Shown piece after piece: positions 10,013-18,139 of a stretch of 64,000 bases of DNA. The translations under genes and the position numbers were made by a program. Source of the DNA: Salinibacter ruber DSM 13855 (GTDB lineage: Bacteria > Bacteroidota > Rhodothermia > Rhodothermales > Salinibacteraceae); assembly GCF_000013045.1 (NCBI RefSeq), contig NC_007677.1, forward strand, positions 992,001 through 1,056,000. The letters are read 5' to 3'. The notes beneath the pieces are model-generated. The model searched no databases. It was not told the origin of the DNA and worked only from the letters and a program-made list of their open reading frames with translations. Position 1 is the stretch's first letter, and every line of letters starts with the position of its first letter.

Positions 10013-11398
10013 CTACCGGAGCTTGCGCCGCTGGAACCACCGTTCGCCGAAGTTCACGTGAAGGGAGACCCCGAAGAACCGGTCGCGGACGAGGGAGTTG
10101 GTGGTCGTCCCTCGCGTTCCGGCAGTTGTATTCAGGTCAATTCGCGTGCCAGAGAGAGAGGTGGGGAGGCTGATGCCCGCGGTGAGGGCAAATTCGTAGA
10201 GGGTCGTCTCCTGGTCCGGGCGCACGTACATCCGCTCCGCGTATCCCCCGAAGCGGTAGGCCGCCTGGGCAAAGTACCCGGCCAGCTGATCGTCGCCGGC
10301 GGGCACCACCTCGGCTCCGGTGGAGAGGCGCCATCGATCCGCGAGGGTGCCCGGGCCGCCGGCCGGAAAGCGGGACGGGACGGTTTCGGAGGCGCCGGTG
10401 GAGAAGTCGCTCGAAAAGGTGCTCCACGGCTCGAAGGCCCCGTCGAGGACAACCGTCCATCGGGCATTGGGCTGGTAGGACAGCCCCAGGCGGCCCTTCC
10501 AGGGCAGCGTGACGTCCCCCCGCTCGGTGGACAGGGTGTCGCGGGCAAGGTCCTCGTCGAGGGTTCGGTACTGTTCGCCCGACAAGTTTGCGGGAAGGGT
10601 CACGGAGGCCCCGATGGAGAAGGCATCGTCCTCGGCGAATACATCGGCGAGGGCGAGGTGGCCGCCGAGCGTGCTGGTCAGTCCGGAGAGCTGCACGCCA
10701 TCGGAGACGATGGTGTTGCGGAGCTGGGGGGCTGCCCACGTCGTGCGCCGCCGACGCTCGAGGGTGCCGAACAGGAGGTCGGCGGTGGCCCCGACGCTCA
10801 GCATGTCGTTGACCCGGTATCCCAGCCCGCCCCGCAACCGATGAAGGCCGCCGGATCCGGAGAAGGTGGTCTCGTATCTCGCCTCTGCGTCCTGACGAGG
10901 GCCAATTGACTCCTGTCCCGTGCGGGTGGCGCTGTAGTTCGAGCGGGAATATGGCTGAAAGGAGATGCCGACGCCCAGAGAGCGCTCGTAGAGCGGGAAG
11001 TTGAACTGGAGGGCCTGCACGTTGCCGGAACTGAGGCGCCCGGAGTTGCCCTGGTCGTCCTCCACGCTGGTGGAGCGGTAGGCGGCGCTTCCGGACAGGC
11101 GGGTGAACACCTGGTCGCTCCAGAGGGCCGGATTGGCGTCGGGGTTGTAGTTGAGGGACCGAAGCGCGTAGCCGCCGCCCCCCATCGCGTCGCTCTGAGA
11201 CGAGGAGAACTCAAGCAGACTCCCCATCCCGAACCGGGAGTAGATCGTGCCCTCGCCGTTGGACTGGGCCTGTGCGGGGGAGGGGGCGGCCAAGAGAATG
11301 ACGGCGGCGCAAGTCCCCAGGAAGAGCAAGCGCGAAAAGCCTGGCATTCGCACGAGACCGTTGCGCAGTGTGCAGAGAAGGTGCCGAACGGCAATCAT
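10013..11398 (-). CDS. Outer-membrane beta-barrel protein (FadL/OMPP1-like layout)
   Basis: 461 residues. A signal peptide (LLFLGTCAAVILLAAPSPAQAQ) is followed by SRFGMGSLL, GGGGYALRSLNYNPDANPALWSD and alternating amphipathic strands. The pattern 'SRFG.G....AMGG....NPA' is that of Bacteroidota OmpP1/FadL-type barrels. Its ATG starts 3 bases after the stop of the upstream lipoprotein gene, so the two are translationally coupled; an internal ATG at 11347 also fits the signal peptide. It is the last gene of the locus glycogen-synthase-like, lipoprotein, barrel. Cargo is unknown. Confidence 0.75.
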   Translation of the reverse strand: MIAVRHLLCTLRNGLVRMPGFSRLLFLGTCAAVILLAAPSPAQAQSNGEGTIYSRFGMGSLLEFSSSQSDAMGGGGYALRSLNYNPDANPALWSDQVFTRLSGSAAYRSTSVEDDQGNSGRLSSGNVQALQFNFPLYERSLGVGISFQPYSRSNYSATRTGQESIGPRQDAEARYETTFSGSGGLHRLRGGLGYRVNDMLSVGATADLLFGTLERRRRTTWAAPQLRNTIVSDGVQLSGLTSTLGGHLALADVFAEDDAFSIGASVTLPANLSGEQYRTLDEDLARDTLSTERGDVTLPWKGRLGLSYQPNARWTVVLDGAFEPWSTFSSDFSTGASETVPSRFPAGGPGTLADRWRLSTGAEVVPAGDDQLAGYFAQAAYRFGGYAERMYVRPDQETTLYEFALTAGISLPTSLSGTRIDLNTTAGTRGTTTNSLVRDRFFGVSLHVNFGERWFQRRKLR

Positions 11399-11401
11399 CG
11401 T

Positions 11402-12796
11402 CTAGAGCGGCGTTACGGTCAGAGTGGCGCGGGGCGGACCCGGCTCGGTCCCGTCGACCGGGACGAGAACGGGCAGTGTGGTGGGCAGGCCGGGCCGAAC
11501 GGTGGCGGCCTCGTTGACGGCTGTGTTCTCCCGGTCGGCGATGTGGACCCGAAATGTCGTGAAGACCGGAGACTGGTCGTCGCGGACGCGCTGGAACGAC
11601 TGCCGAAAGGTGGGGCGTGCTACATCGTCCGGAACGAGGGCCGACGCGGGGGCTGCCGACGGAACGAGCGGGAGGACGCAGGCCTCGTTCGCATCGGAAA
11701 GCGTCACGGACCCCACCACGGGGCAGGAGGGGGTCCCCGAAGATCGAGTGGCGATGATGCGGTAGCCCTGCGGCTGGGGCCGCTCAAAGCCGGACGGGGT
11801 CTCCAGCGCGCTCGTGTCGTTCGGTACAAAGATCTCAGCCCGATTCAGCGGAAGAGTTCGTCCGGAGTCAGCGGGCAAACTGTCAATTTCTGTCTCGTTC
11901 ACAAACTCCTTCTCCCCGTAAGCCCATTCCATCGCTAGCCCCTTCCCGATGCCGCCCTGCATCAGCCGGTAGCCGTCCGGTGGGTCGCCGGCGCCCGTCC
12001 GCTCGATATGGGTGAAGGTTTTCAGGCTCGGGTAGTCGGCGGTGGTGGTGTCATTGCTTGATGAAACCGTCCGGAGGCGCAGAGCGGCGGTCGACGAGGA
12101 GAAGCCCACGACGGCCTCGCTGTTCGGCGCGACGATCTTGAAGCCGAAGAACGCGTCCTCAAAATCACTCCCCGTGCTGCGCAACGTCCCTATGTTGTCG
12201 ATGACCCAGGATGCCTTGAGCCGAATGGTGACCGGCGAGTCGGACGGGTTGATCTGGGCCCCGTTTACGGACACCGGGGAGGAGGCGGCGTCGAAGCTCG
12301 CCGTCGCCCGGGCGGAGTCCATGTCGGCCTCCGACGTCAGATCGTACACCTCTACGTCCATCGTCCCGGACGAATGCCCGTGTAGGTAGTCTGTCGTCAG
12401 GCGCAGCTCGGCGGTGAGGGCATCCGGGCTTGCATTTTGAAGGTCTTCAGGGAGGTCGTCTCGCCCCGCAAAGTCGACATATCCGTCCGTCGTCACAACG
12501 CCTGTGCCCGGCGTCGGGTCGTCGACGCTCCCAACCAGGAATCGCCACGCACTTTGGTTCTGAGACTGGGCCGGAGGGCGCCCCTGAGCACTATCCCTCG
12601 TGATCCCTGTGATGGGGGCCACCGTCGTGTCGCGGACGTCAGGCGTCACGTCGAGCGTGGAAGGATTGCCGCCCTGCAGCCCAGAGCCCACCCCCAGCCC
12701 GACGTCCGACGAGTCGCTGCAGGCGGTGAGCGAGACGAGCAAAGCGCCCCCAACGAGAAGTCCAGGGAGCCAGGAAGACCTCATAGACATCGGCAT
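11402..12796 (-). CDS. DUF4270-like lipoprotein
   Basis: About 464 residues. A lipoprotein signal (LPGLLVGGALLVSLTAC, lipobox SLTAC followed by SDSSDVGLG) anchors it in a membrane. Beta-rich segments include TAELRLTTDYL, AQINPSDSPVTIRLKASWVID and NRAEIFVPND. DUF4270 lipoproteins of Bacteroidota sit beside a short glycogen-synthase-like gene, exactly as here, which is part of the reason for this call. ATGs at 12796, 12790 and 12784 all fit the signal; the frame also extends to 12859. Function of the family is not established. The following gene is an outer-membrane barrel, coupled by a 3-base gap. Confidence 0.6.
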   Translation of the reverse strand: MPMSMRSSWLPGLLVGGALLVSLTACSDSSDVGLGVGSGLQGGNPSTLDVTPDVRDTTVAPITGITRDSAQGRPPAQSQNQSAWRFLVGSVDDPTPGTGVVTTDGYVDFAGRDDLPEDLQNASPDALTAELRLTTDYLHGHSSGTMDVEVYDLTSEADMDSARATASFDAASSPVSVNGAQINPSDSPVTIRLKASWVIDNIGTLRSTGSDFEDAFFGFKIVAPNSEAVVGFSSSTAALRLRTVSSSNDTTTADYPSLKTFTHIERTGAGDPPDGYRLMQGGIGKGLAMEWAYGEKEFVNETEIDSLPADSGRTLPLNRAEIFVPNDTSALETPSGFERPQPQGYRIIATRSSGTPSCPVVGSVTLSDANEACVLPLVPSAAPASALVPDDVARPTFRQSFQRVRDDQSPVFTTFRVHIADRENTAVNEAATVRPGLPTTLPVLVPVDGTEPGPPRATLTVTPL

Positions 12797-12988
12797 TGCG
12801 AGCGGCGAACGCCGGTTCGGTACAAAAGGCGAGGAGGGTCCCCCGAATGCACGACGCATTGACGCAGGACATCCGAGCGGGTGCGGTGCCGTGGGGGCCC
12901 GACGGGTCTACGCCAACGGCACGGGCCCATCCCGGAATCGGGTCCCTGAATGCCACCTGGAAGCAGGGTGTTTCTCGGCGGGCGAACC

Positions 12989-13780
12989 CTACGCAGGGAC
13001 TTCACCGAGCATTTGATCGTACAGCGCCACCGTTTGCTCGGTGCGCGGCTGGGGATCGGCCTGAAATCTCGACACGTCCTCGGCCTGTGCGCCATTGGCC
13101 GACGTCCCGTTCGGGGGGAGAATTGTGGCGTCCGCGTGGGTGCGGCCGACCTCCGAGAGCGTCGCCCCGGCATTGCCGTCGATCGGAAGGTTCATCGTGT
13201 CGGCAAACGAGGCCTCAAGGGTCGTTGCCGGCGCCTGTCCCCCGGGCGTGAAGACCGACTTCGTGGCGCCCAGCAGGTCGTCGTCCGCGTAGGTGGTGGA
13301 GAGAAGGGTCGGAAGGAGGCCACTGATCCACCCGAAGCCGTGGATCAGGTCCGGGCCCCAGCGCAGCTCCCGAAGCGTCTCCAGCACGGAGCGGTTGAAA
13401 AACAGAGCCCGGTCCGCGTTGTCGTCGAACGCGCTGCCGTCGCCATCGGTTGCGCGGCCCGACCGGCCGAAGTATCCCTCATGATCCATGAAGTAGACCT
13501 GCAGCTGCACGTCCGGCACCGAGGCCACCTTCACGGAAACCGACTCGGTGTTCGCCCCCATCGGGACGTCTGTGTCCGAGAGCCGGATGACCTCGTGGAG
13601 GCTGTGCTTTCGCTCGTTGATGTCCCCGTAGCAGGGCATCATGATTCGTACTTCGAAGTCCCCGGCTTCTTGTACCTGTTCGGGGAGCGACCGGGTGAGG
13701 GTGGCGAGTGGAGACTGCTCGGTGAACGGTGCAAGTGCTTCGGCGACGTACAGAAGACGATAGGAGGAGGCCATGTGCAT
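12989..13780 (-). CDS. Short glycogen/starch-synthase-like protein (GT5 N-domain only)
   Basis: 263 residues. It covers only the N-terminal GT5 domain of glycogen synthase: LLYVAEALAPF, VRIMMPCYGDINERKHSLHEVIRLS, VQLQVYFMDHEGYF and ELRWGPDLIHGFGWISGLLP. The C-terminal GT1 half is absent, and the ADP-glucose-binding KxGGL motif is replaced by EQSPL. This matches a conserved short family found next to DUF4270 lipoprotein genes (and often panC/panD) in Bacteroidota. It is therefore unlikely to be an active synthase, although databases often name it so. The lipoprotein gene follows on the same strand. ATG at 13774 is an alternative start. Confidence 0.75.
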   Translation of the reverse strand: MHMASSYRLLYVAEALAPFTEQSPLATLTRSLPEQVQEAGDFEVRIMMPCYGDINERKHSLHEVIRLSDTDVPMGANTESVSVKVASVPDVQLQVYFMDHEGYFGRSGRATDGDGSAFDDNADRALFFNRSVLETLRELRWGPDLIHGFGWISGLLPTLLSTTYADDDLLGATKSVFTPGGQAPATTLEASFADTMNLPIDGNAGATLSEVGRTHADATILPPNGTSANGAQAEDVSRFQADPQPRTEQTVALYDQMLGEVPA

Positions 13781-14797
13781 CGATGGATTTGGGAAGACAA
13801 CGGTGGGTGCGGACGAAGGGCGTCCTGCCCGGACGAAATGCCCGGGTGGCCCTCGTCCAATCGGTGGGGCGACGTGCGGCCGGGCTGTCGCTGAGGGAGC
13901 GCACGAGGCAGGAGTGCCCCCTCAGGAGAAAGATCCCGGGTCGGAAACGGAGACTGGCCCGAAAACTGCGGCAACCAGGCCATAACGGCTCCGTGCCTCA
14001 GCGTTGATTCTGAAGGTTCTGTGTCAGCGGATGCGATGATCCACTGGTGTACTTTTCATAAAAACAAAGGTATCGCTATTTGCCTCGGAAATCAACTTCA
14101 AAAACCACTGCCCCGAAGAAGTCGCGTCAAAACCGTGAAAATTTGAAATTGGTCGGGGGCTGATTCCCCCCTCGGGAGGGTACGACGCCCGTCTGCGCTC
14201 AGCCCCCGTTAACGAAGTCTTCCAGCCGGGAACAAGGACGATGTCGGGGCGACGCGTGAGTGACGAAAGGGTCCTTATCGAGGGGCCCACGGGGAAGAGA
14301 GATGCTGGTTGGCTGAACCCATCCTTCTGGAGGGGCACCGTCCGGCCCTTCGGCGTCATGCCAACACCCCTGTGGTCCCCTGGCCCTGTAGTCCAGGGGG
14401 AGGGGGCGCCGAGGGGCCGAACGGAGCCTCCCCTAATTTATGCTGGTTTACCCAATTTTCAGAACAAAGTGCATGCCAGACAGAAGTCCATCGACCCGTG
14501 GACCGAGAACGCGTCCAGTTGAGGGGCTTGAAGAAAGTGAAGCCCGTACAATGCATGTGCGACTGGGGAACCCGAGTGCAGGGGAGGTAGAACGGTCGGG
14601 TGACGGGGAAACAGTGGGGGGCCCCGACGGGCGTACGGGAAAAGAGGCCTCGTTCGTCGATGCGCACAGCGGTATGGCGGTCCGGGCGACCGGCACGACG
14701 TCTCCGGATTGGCCGGCAATTTCTTTGGGGTTGGTCGGAGAAGGCTGTATTTTCCGTGCCACGAACGACTCCTCGCGACGATCCGTTTTGCCGCCGC
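13781..14797. other. Intergenic region of 1 kb without a convincing gene
   Basis: The divergent space between the glycogen-synthase-like gene (minus) and the ABC ATPase (plus). Open frames here lack domain-like sequence. It holds a more AT-rich stretch (about 14040-14150) with a candidate Bacteroidota promoter, an interrupted inverted repeat at 14155-14207, a small hairpin CCCCTGG/CCAGGGG (14377-14399), and another AT-rich patch near 14430-14470. Confidence 0.6.
14065..14095 (-). promoter_or_regulatory. Candidate Bacteroidota-type promoter (-33/-7)
   Basis: On the minus strand TACCTTTG (14072-14065) matches the Bacteroidota -7 box TAnnTTTG exactly. TTGA (14095-14092) lies 19 bases upstream, where the -33 TTTG box is expected, with one mismatch. 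It would serve the glycogen-synthase-like operon with a leader of about 280 nt. Inference from motif only. Confidence 0.4.
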
Positions 14798-15424
14798 ATG
14801 CCGACCCTTACGGCCGAGCACGTCGGGCACTACTTTGGACGACTGTTGCTCTTCCGAGAGCTGTCGGTGACCCTGCACGCGGGGGAGACGCTGGCAGTGA
14901 CGGGGGCCAACGGGGCCGGCAAGTCGACCCTTCTCCGGATCCTGGCCGGCCTGCTCACGCCCCGCACCGGTCGCGTGGTGCTTACCGTAAGCGGGGCCCC
15001 CGTGCCGGACGAGGAGCATCCGCTCCGGGCCGGGCTCGTGGCCCCGGCCGTCGGCGTCTACGAAGAGCTTACGGCGCGAGAGACCCTTCGCTTTCTGGCC
15101 CGTGCACGGAGGGTGGCGGACCCCGCGGCCCGGATCGACGAGGTGCTCGCTCGGGTCGGGCTCGCCGGTCGGGCCAACGACCGGGTGGGGACGTATTCCT
15201 CAGGCATGCGGCAGCGGGTGAAGTATGCAGCCGCGCTGCTCGCCGCCCCACCGCTCCTGCTTCTCGACGAGCCCGCTGCGAACCTCGATGCGGCCGGGCG
15301 GGAGATGGTCGCGTCGATTACGGAAGCGTGGCGGGCCCAGGAGCGCCTCCTCGTCGTGGCGACGAACCGACCCGATGAGGCAGAGCGGCACGACCGACAG
15401 CTGCGCATCGAGAACCACCGATAG
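14798..15424 (+). CDS. ABC transporter ATP-binding protein (CcmA-like)
   Basis: 208 residues, a minimal ABC ATPase: Walker A TGANGAGKSTLLRIL, Q-loop region AGLVAPAVGVYEELTARE, signature YSSGMRQRVKYAAALL, Walker B LLLLDEPAANLDAAG, and a C-terminal VVATNRPDEA in place of the usual H-loop. The small size and the 'YEELTARETLRFLARARR' stretch resemble the haem-exporter ATPase CcmA, but no permease gene is adjacent, so the substrate is open. The frame is open upstream to 14600; ATG 14798 is where homology begins. The H-loop histidine seems to be replaced by asparagine (ATNRPDE), common in this subgroup. Confidence 0.82.
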   Translation: MPTLTAEHVGHYFGRLLLFRELSVTLHAGETLAVTGANGAGKSTLLRILAGLLTPRTGRVVLTVSGAPVPDEEHPLRAGLVAPAVGVYEELTARETLRFLARARRVADPAARIDEVLARVGLAGRANDRVGTYSSGMRQRVKYAAALLAAPPLLLLDEPAANLDAAGREMVASITEAWRAQERLLVVATNRPDEAERHDRQLRIENHR

Positions 15425-15493
15425 CGCCTGAGGTGTCCGGTGGGGGCGTCCCCCCTCGATTTCTGTTTCCTCAAGTGTGCATTTCTTCCGCCC

Positions 15494-15868
15494 ATGGCCC
15501 ACGACACGACCGAAATATACGTACGGGACCTTTCCGAAGACGCCGCTGCCGACTGGCTGCAGGGCGTCTTTGAGGGCCTCGAACAGGTGCAAGAGGCCCC
15601 GATCGTGACCTACGAGGGGCGGTACGACGGAGAGGCTGTTCCGGTACAGATTACCGAGCAGGTAAAAAACGGGCCGTACACCAGCATCTGGTTCAACGCG
15701 CCCCGGCTGCCGTGGGAGAGTATCCGGGAGTGTGCCCGGGCCGCGCACGACGCACTCGGGGCCGAGGTGCTCTGCTACCTGAATCAACCCAAGGAGCCGT
15801 GGCGCATGCTGCGGATGGAAGCGGGCGAGATGGAGCGGGTCGACGAACGCACCCTGGAAGACTTTTAA
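15494..15868 (+). CDS. Conserved hypothetical acidic protein
   Basis: 124 residues, no signal peptide or membrane segment, strongly acidic (many D/E, C-terminus VDERTLEDF). Its regular strand/helix pattern (TEIYVRDL, AADWLQGVFEGLEQ, VPVQITEQVKNGPYTSIWFN, WESIRECARAAHDALGAEVLCYL) suggests a compact alpha/beta fold. I do not recognise the family. It starts 69 bases after the ABC ATPase gene on the same strand. Its TAA stop overlaps the stop codon of the convergent gene in the palindrome TTAA. Confidence 0.65.
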   Translation: MAHDTTEIYVRDLSEDAAADWLQGVFEGLEQVQEAPIVTYEGRYDGEAVPVQITEQVKNGPYTSIWFNAPRLPWESIRECARAAHDALGAEVLCYLNQPKEPWRMLRMEAGEMERVDERTLEDF

Positions 15869-16725
15869 TGCGGACCGGCGGCCTCGTGCGCCTCCAGGGG
15901 GCGTACCGTGACTGCACCGGGCGGGGCGTCGAGGGCAAGCGTGGGCCCGCCGCCATTGAAGGCGCGGCCCTCGTCGTTGGTTGAAGGGGGGCCAAAGGCC
16001 TCGTCAACGACGAGGCCGGTACTATCCAGGTCCGTCTGGAGCGTAAATCCGGCCTCCGCGGGCAGAAAGAAGCGCAGCGTGCCCGAATGGGTCTCCGCCG
16101 TGCTCGGCGCGGAAAGGGTCTCGAAGGCGACGGACGCGTCCCCGGAAAAGACATCGAGCGCGATCCCTCCCCGGATGCCGGTCGCCGTGATCCGTCCGGA
16201 GTGGGCGCCCAGGTCGAGCATCCCGTCGACCGAGTCGACGGCCACGGTGCCCGCGTGGGTGTCGATCTCCACGTCGCCCTCTACCCCAGAGACATCGATG
16301 GTGGAGGTGTAGTCCTTGATCTCGAGCGTTGCCGTCTCTGGCATCGTGACGTGGTAGTGGGCGGCCAGGTTGCCGCCCGCGCTCGGAGAAATGCGGAGGA
16401 GGCCCGGAATGCGAAGTGACCAGGAGGCTCCGTCCTGGTCGATCAAGAAGCCCTGATCGGTCCGGCGGACGATGGCGTTGGACGCCACCATGGAGTCTTT
16501 GGCGCTCACCGGGGCGATCCTGTAGGCAAGCCGGTCCCGCTCCCACGTCGTGACGGTGATGGTGCCCTCGTGGGTGTCGCTAAGGTCAACAGCCCCCTCG
16601 GGGGCGAGACGGACCGTGTCCTCCACGGTGTCGGGGGGAGCGGGCTGTCCAGCAGCCCCTGTAGCAACGCCAAGGCTGAGCACAAGCCCGATGGCAGCGT
16701 TCCACAAAGCGGTGGGGTCGGACAT
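15865..16725 (-). CDS. Exported DUF4097-type beta-helix protein (paralogue 2)
   Basis: 286 residues. A signal peptide (LWNAAIGLVLSLGVATGAAGQP) precedes a region of short repeated strands such as DTHEGTITVTTWERD, VSGVEGDVEIDTHAGTVAVDSVDGMLDLGAHSGRI, the layout of DUF4097 (right-handed beta-helix, 'head GIN-like') proteins. Expected location is periplasm or cell surface; biochemical role unknown. The upstream gene at 16825 is a clear paralogue: both begin the mature part with VEDTV-LA-(E/D)GAV and share EGTITVTTWERDR. Probably cotranscribed. Confidence 0.72.
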   Translation of the reverse strand: MSDPTALWNAAIGLVLSLGVATGAAGQPAPPDTVEDTVRLAPEGAVDLSDTHEGTITVTTWERDRLAYRIAPVSAKDSMVASNAIVRRTDQGFLIDQDGASWSLRIPGLLRISPSAGGNLAAHYHVTMPETATLEIKDYTSTIDVSGVEGDVEIDTHAGTVAVDSVDGMLDLGAHSGRITATGIRGGIALDVFSGDASVAFETLSAPSTAETHSGTLRFFLPAEAGFTLQTDLDSTGLVVDEAFGPPSTNDEGRAFNGGGPTLALDAPPGAVTVRPLEAHEAAGPH

Positions 16726-16824
16726 GGGAAGCCGAGAGGAATGGATTGGCTTTTTCCCTACCTACCCAATGAGAAGCACCGATGCAACCGGCCCGGAACC
16801 GCCCGCCGTGGCCCCCGGACCAGC

Positions 16825-17799
16825 CTACCGGGTGCGGAGGGCGACGTCTCCGTCGTCAGCCTCGAGGTACAGTTCAGGGCCGCCCCCATTGATGTCGCCC
16901 CGGTAGTTGGGCTCGTCCTCGTCCCCAATCCGGATCGCGGAGAGGTCGAAGTCGGAGCGCAGGTCCACGTCGTCGTCGAAGTCGGTGTTGAGGTCGATCC
17001 CCGAAGTGGGGGGGAGGGTGAGGGTCGCATCGCCGTCGTGGGTACTGACGTGTACGTCGTCGGTCACCGTTGCAAACGACGCGGAGACCGTCCCGTCGTG
17101 CGCGTCGAACCGAAGGCTGCCCTCCAGTTCCTCGACGGAAAGGGTTCCCTCGTGAGTGTCCACCGACAGGCGGCCCGCGATGTTGCGGAGGTCCATGCGC
17201 CCCTCGTGGGTGTCGAGCGTCACGTCGCCGTCCTGGTTCGTGATGGAGAGCGAACTCTCGTGGCTGTCGATGGTGACCGCGCCGCGCTGGTCGGTGACGG
17301 TGACTGGTCCCTCGTGCGTGTCGATGCGGAGCGCCCCGGCCAGGCCGGTCACCTCGATGGCCGATTCGTGGTCGTCGAGGCGGAGGGCGGCGGACCGTGG
17401 CATTCTGATTGTGTAGTGGACCGCCGGGATGTCGATGCCGCCCCACCGGAACCCGTCTTCGTCGAAGCCGAAGACCGTCGATTCGTCATCCCCGTCCTCG
17501 TGGTCCGTCGCGAGTCGGAGCCGCTCGTCGTTGGTGCGAGCTTGGATCGTCACCTTCTCGGCGTCGGGGTCCTCATCGGTCGGCATGATCTCGGCTTCGT
17601 ACCGCACGCGGTCCCGCTCCCAGGTGGTGACGGTGATGGTGCCCTCGTGGGTGTCGACGGCGACCGCCCCGTCGGCGGCAAGGGGCACCGTATCCTCCAC
17701 GGTGCGGGCCGGATCCTGCGCGGCGACGGAGGGGGCGACGCCCAGGCCGAGGACAGCGGCGGCGAGCAGGGCACAGAGCGAGGGGACGGATCGAGGCAT
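16825..17799 (-). CDS. Exported DUF4097-type beta-helix protein (paralogue 1)
   Basis: 324 residues from ATG 17799. The signal peptide is SLCALLAAAVLGLGVAPSVAAQD. The body consists of regular rungs of about 17-20 residues built around 'DTHEG' or 'DSHES' (DTHEGPVTVTDQRGAVTI, DSHESSLSITNQDGDVTL, DTHEGRMDLRNIAGRLSV), as in a beta-solenoid; at least six such rungs are visible. The C-terminus has acidic turns (DLNTDFDDDVDLRSDFDL), possible Ca2+ ligands or simply halophilic bias. The frame is open upstream to 18060, but the signal peptide fixes the start. Function unknown. Confidence 0.75.
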   Translation of the reverse strand: MPRSVPSLCALLAAAVLGLGVAPSVAAQDPARTVEDTVPLAADGAVAVDTHEGTITVTTWERDRVRYEAEIMPTDEDPDAEKVTIQARTNDERLRLATDHEDGDDESTVFGFDEDGFRWGGIDIPAVHYTIRMPRSAALRLDDHESAIEVTGLAGALRIDTHEGPVTVTDQRGAVTIDSHESSLSITNQDGDVTLDTHEGRMDLRNIAGRLSVDTHEGTLSVEELEGSLRFDAHDGTVSASFATVTDDVHVSTHDGDATLTLPPTSGIDLNTDFDDDVDLRSDFDLSAIRIGDEDEPNYRGDINGGGPELYLEADDGDVALRTR

Positions 17800-18139
17800 G
17801 AGGGACGAAGTGACTGCGCAACAGACGATGGAAGGGCCCGCGGGAACCCGCAGGGGCATCCCATCAAACGAGAACACTCGCCAATCCGTTACACTCGTCG
17901 CCGAAATAAATCCGCAGCGAGCCGGAGCGCGGCCGTGTTTTCGGGTCCCGGCCGTCCCCACGAGAGGGAATAGCGTTCGCCCCGACCGCGCGTCTGCGCA
18001 AGCGATGCCCTGCCGGGCTGCCCACGGGCCCTTTCCGTGCGAGGGACCAGCCGCGTTCACCGGTCAATGCCCACCTGCCGCCCGAAAGGAGGGGGACGGG
18101 GCATCTCGTTCCTGAAGCGACCGCGGACTGGGCCGCGAA
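17800..18139. other. Intergenic region, 340 bp
   Basis: Between lipA and the DUF4097-type pair, all on the minus strand. No gene is supported. It should contain the promoter for the pair; an AT-richer patch (17880-17915) is the likeliest place but no consensus boxes stand out. A short imperfect inverted repeat (CGCGG/CCGCG) follows the lipA stop codon without a T-run. Confidence 0.4.

Noticed and set aside
12989-13780. Active glycogen synthase (glgA)
   Set aside because: GT1 half and KxGGL are absent; kept only as glycogen-synthase-like.
14024-14359. 111-residue minus-strand frame in the 1-kb gap
   Set aside because: Spans the promoter-like and inverted-repeat segments and has no domain character.
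15865-15868. Overlapping stop codons (TTAA) of two convergent genes
   Set aside because: Neat, but common in compact genomes and of no clear consequence.
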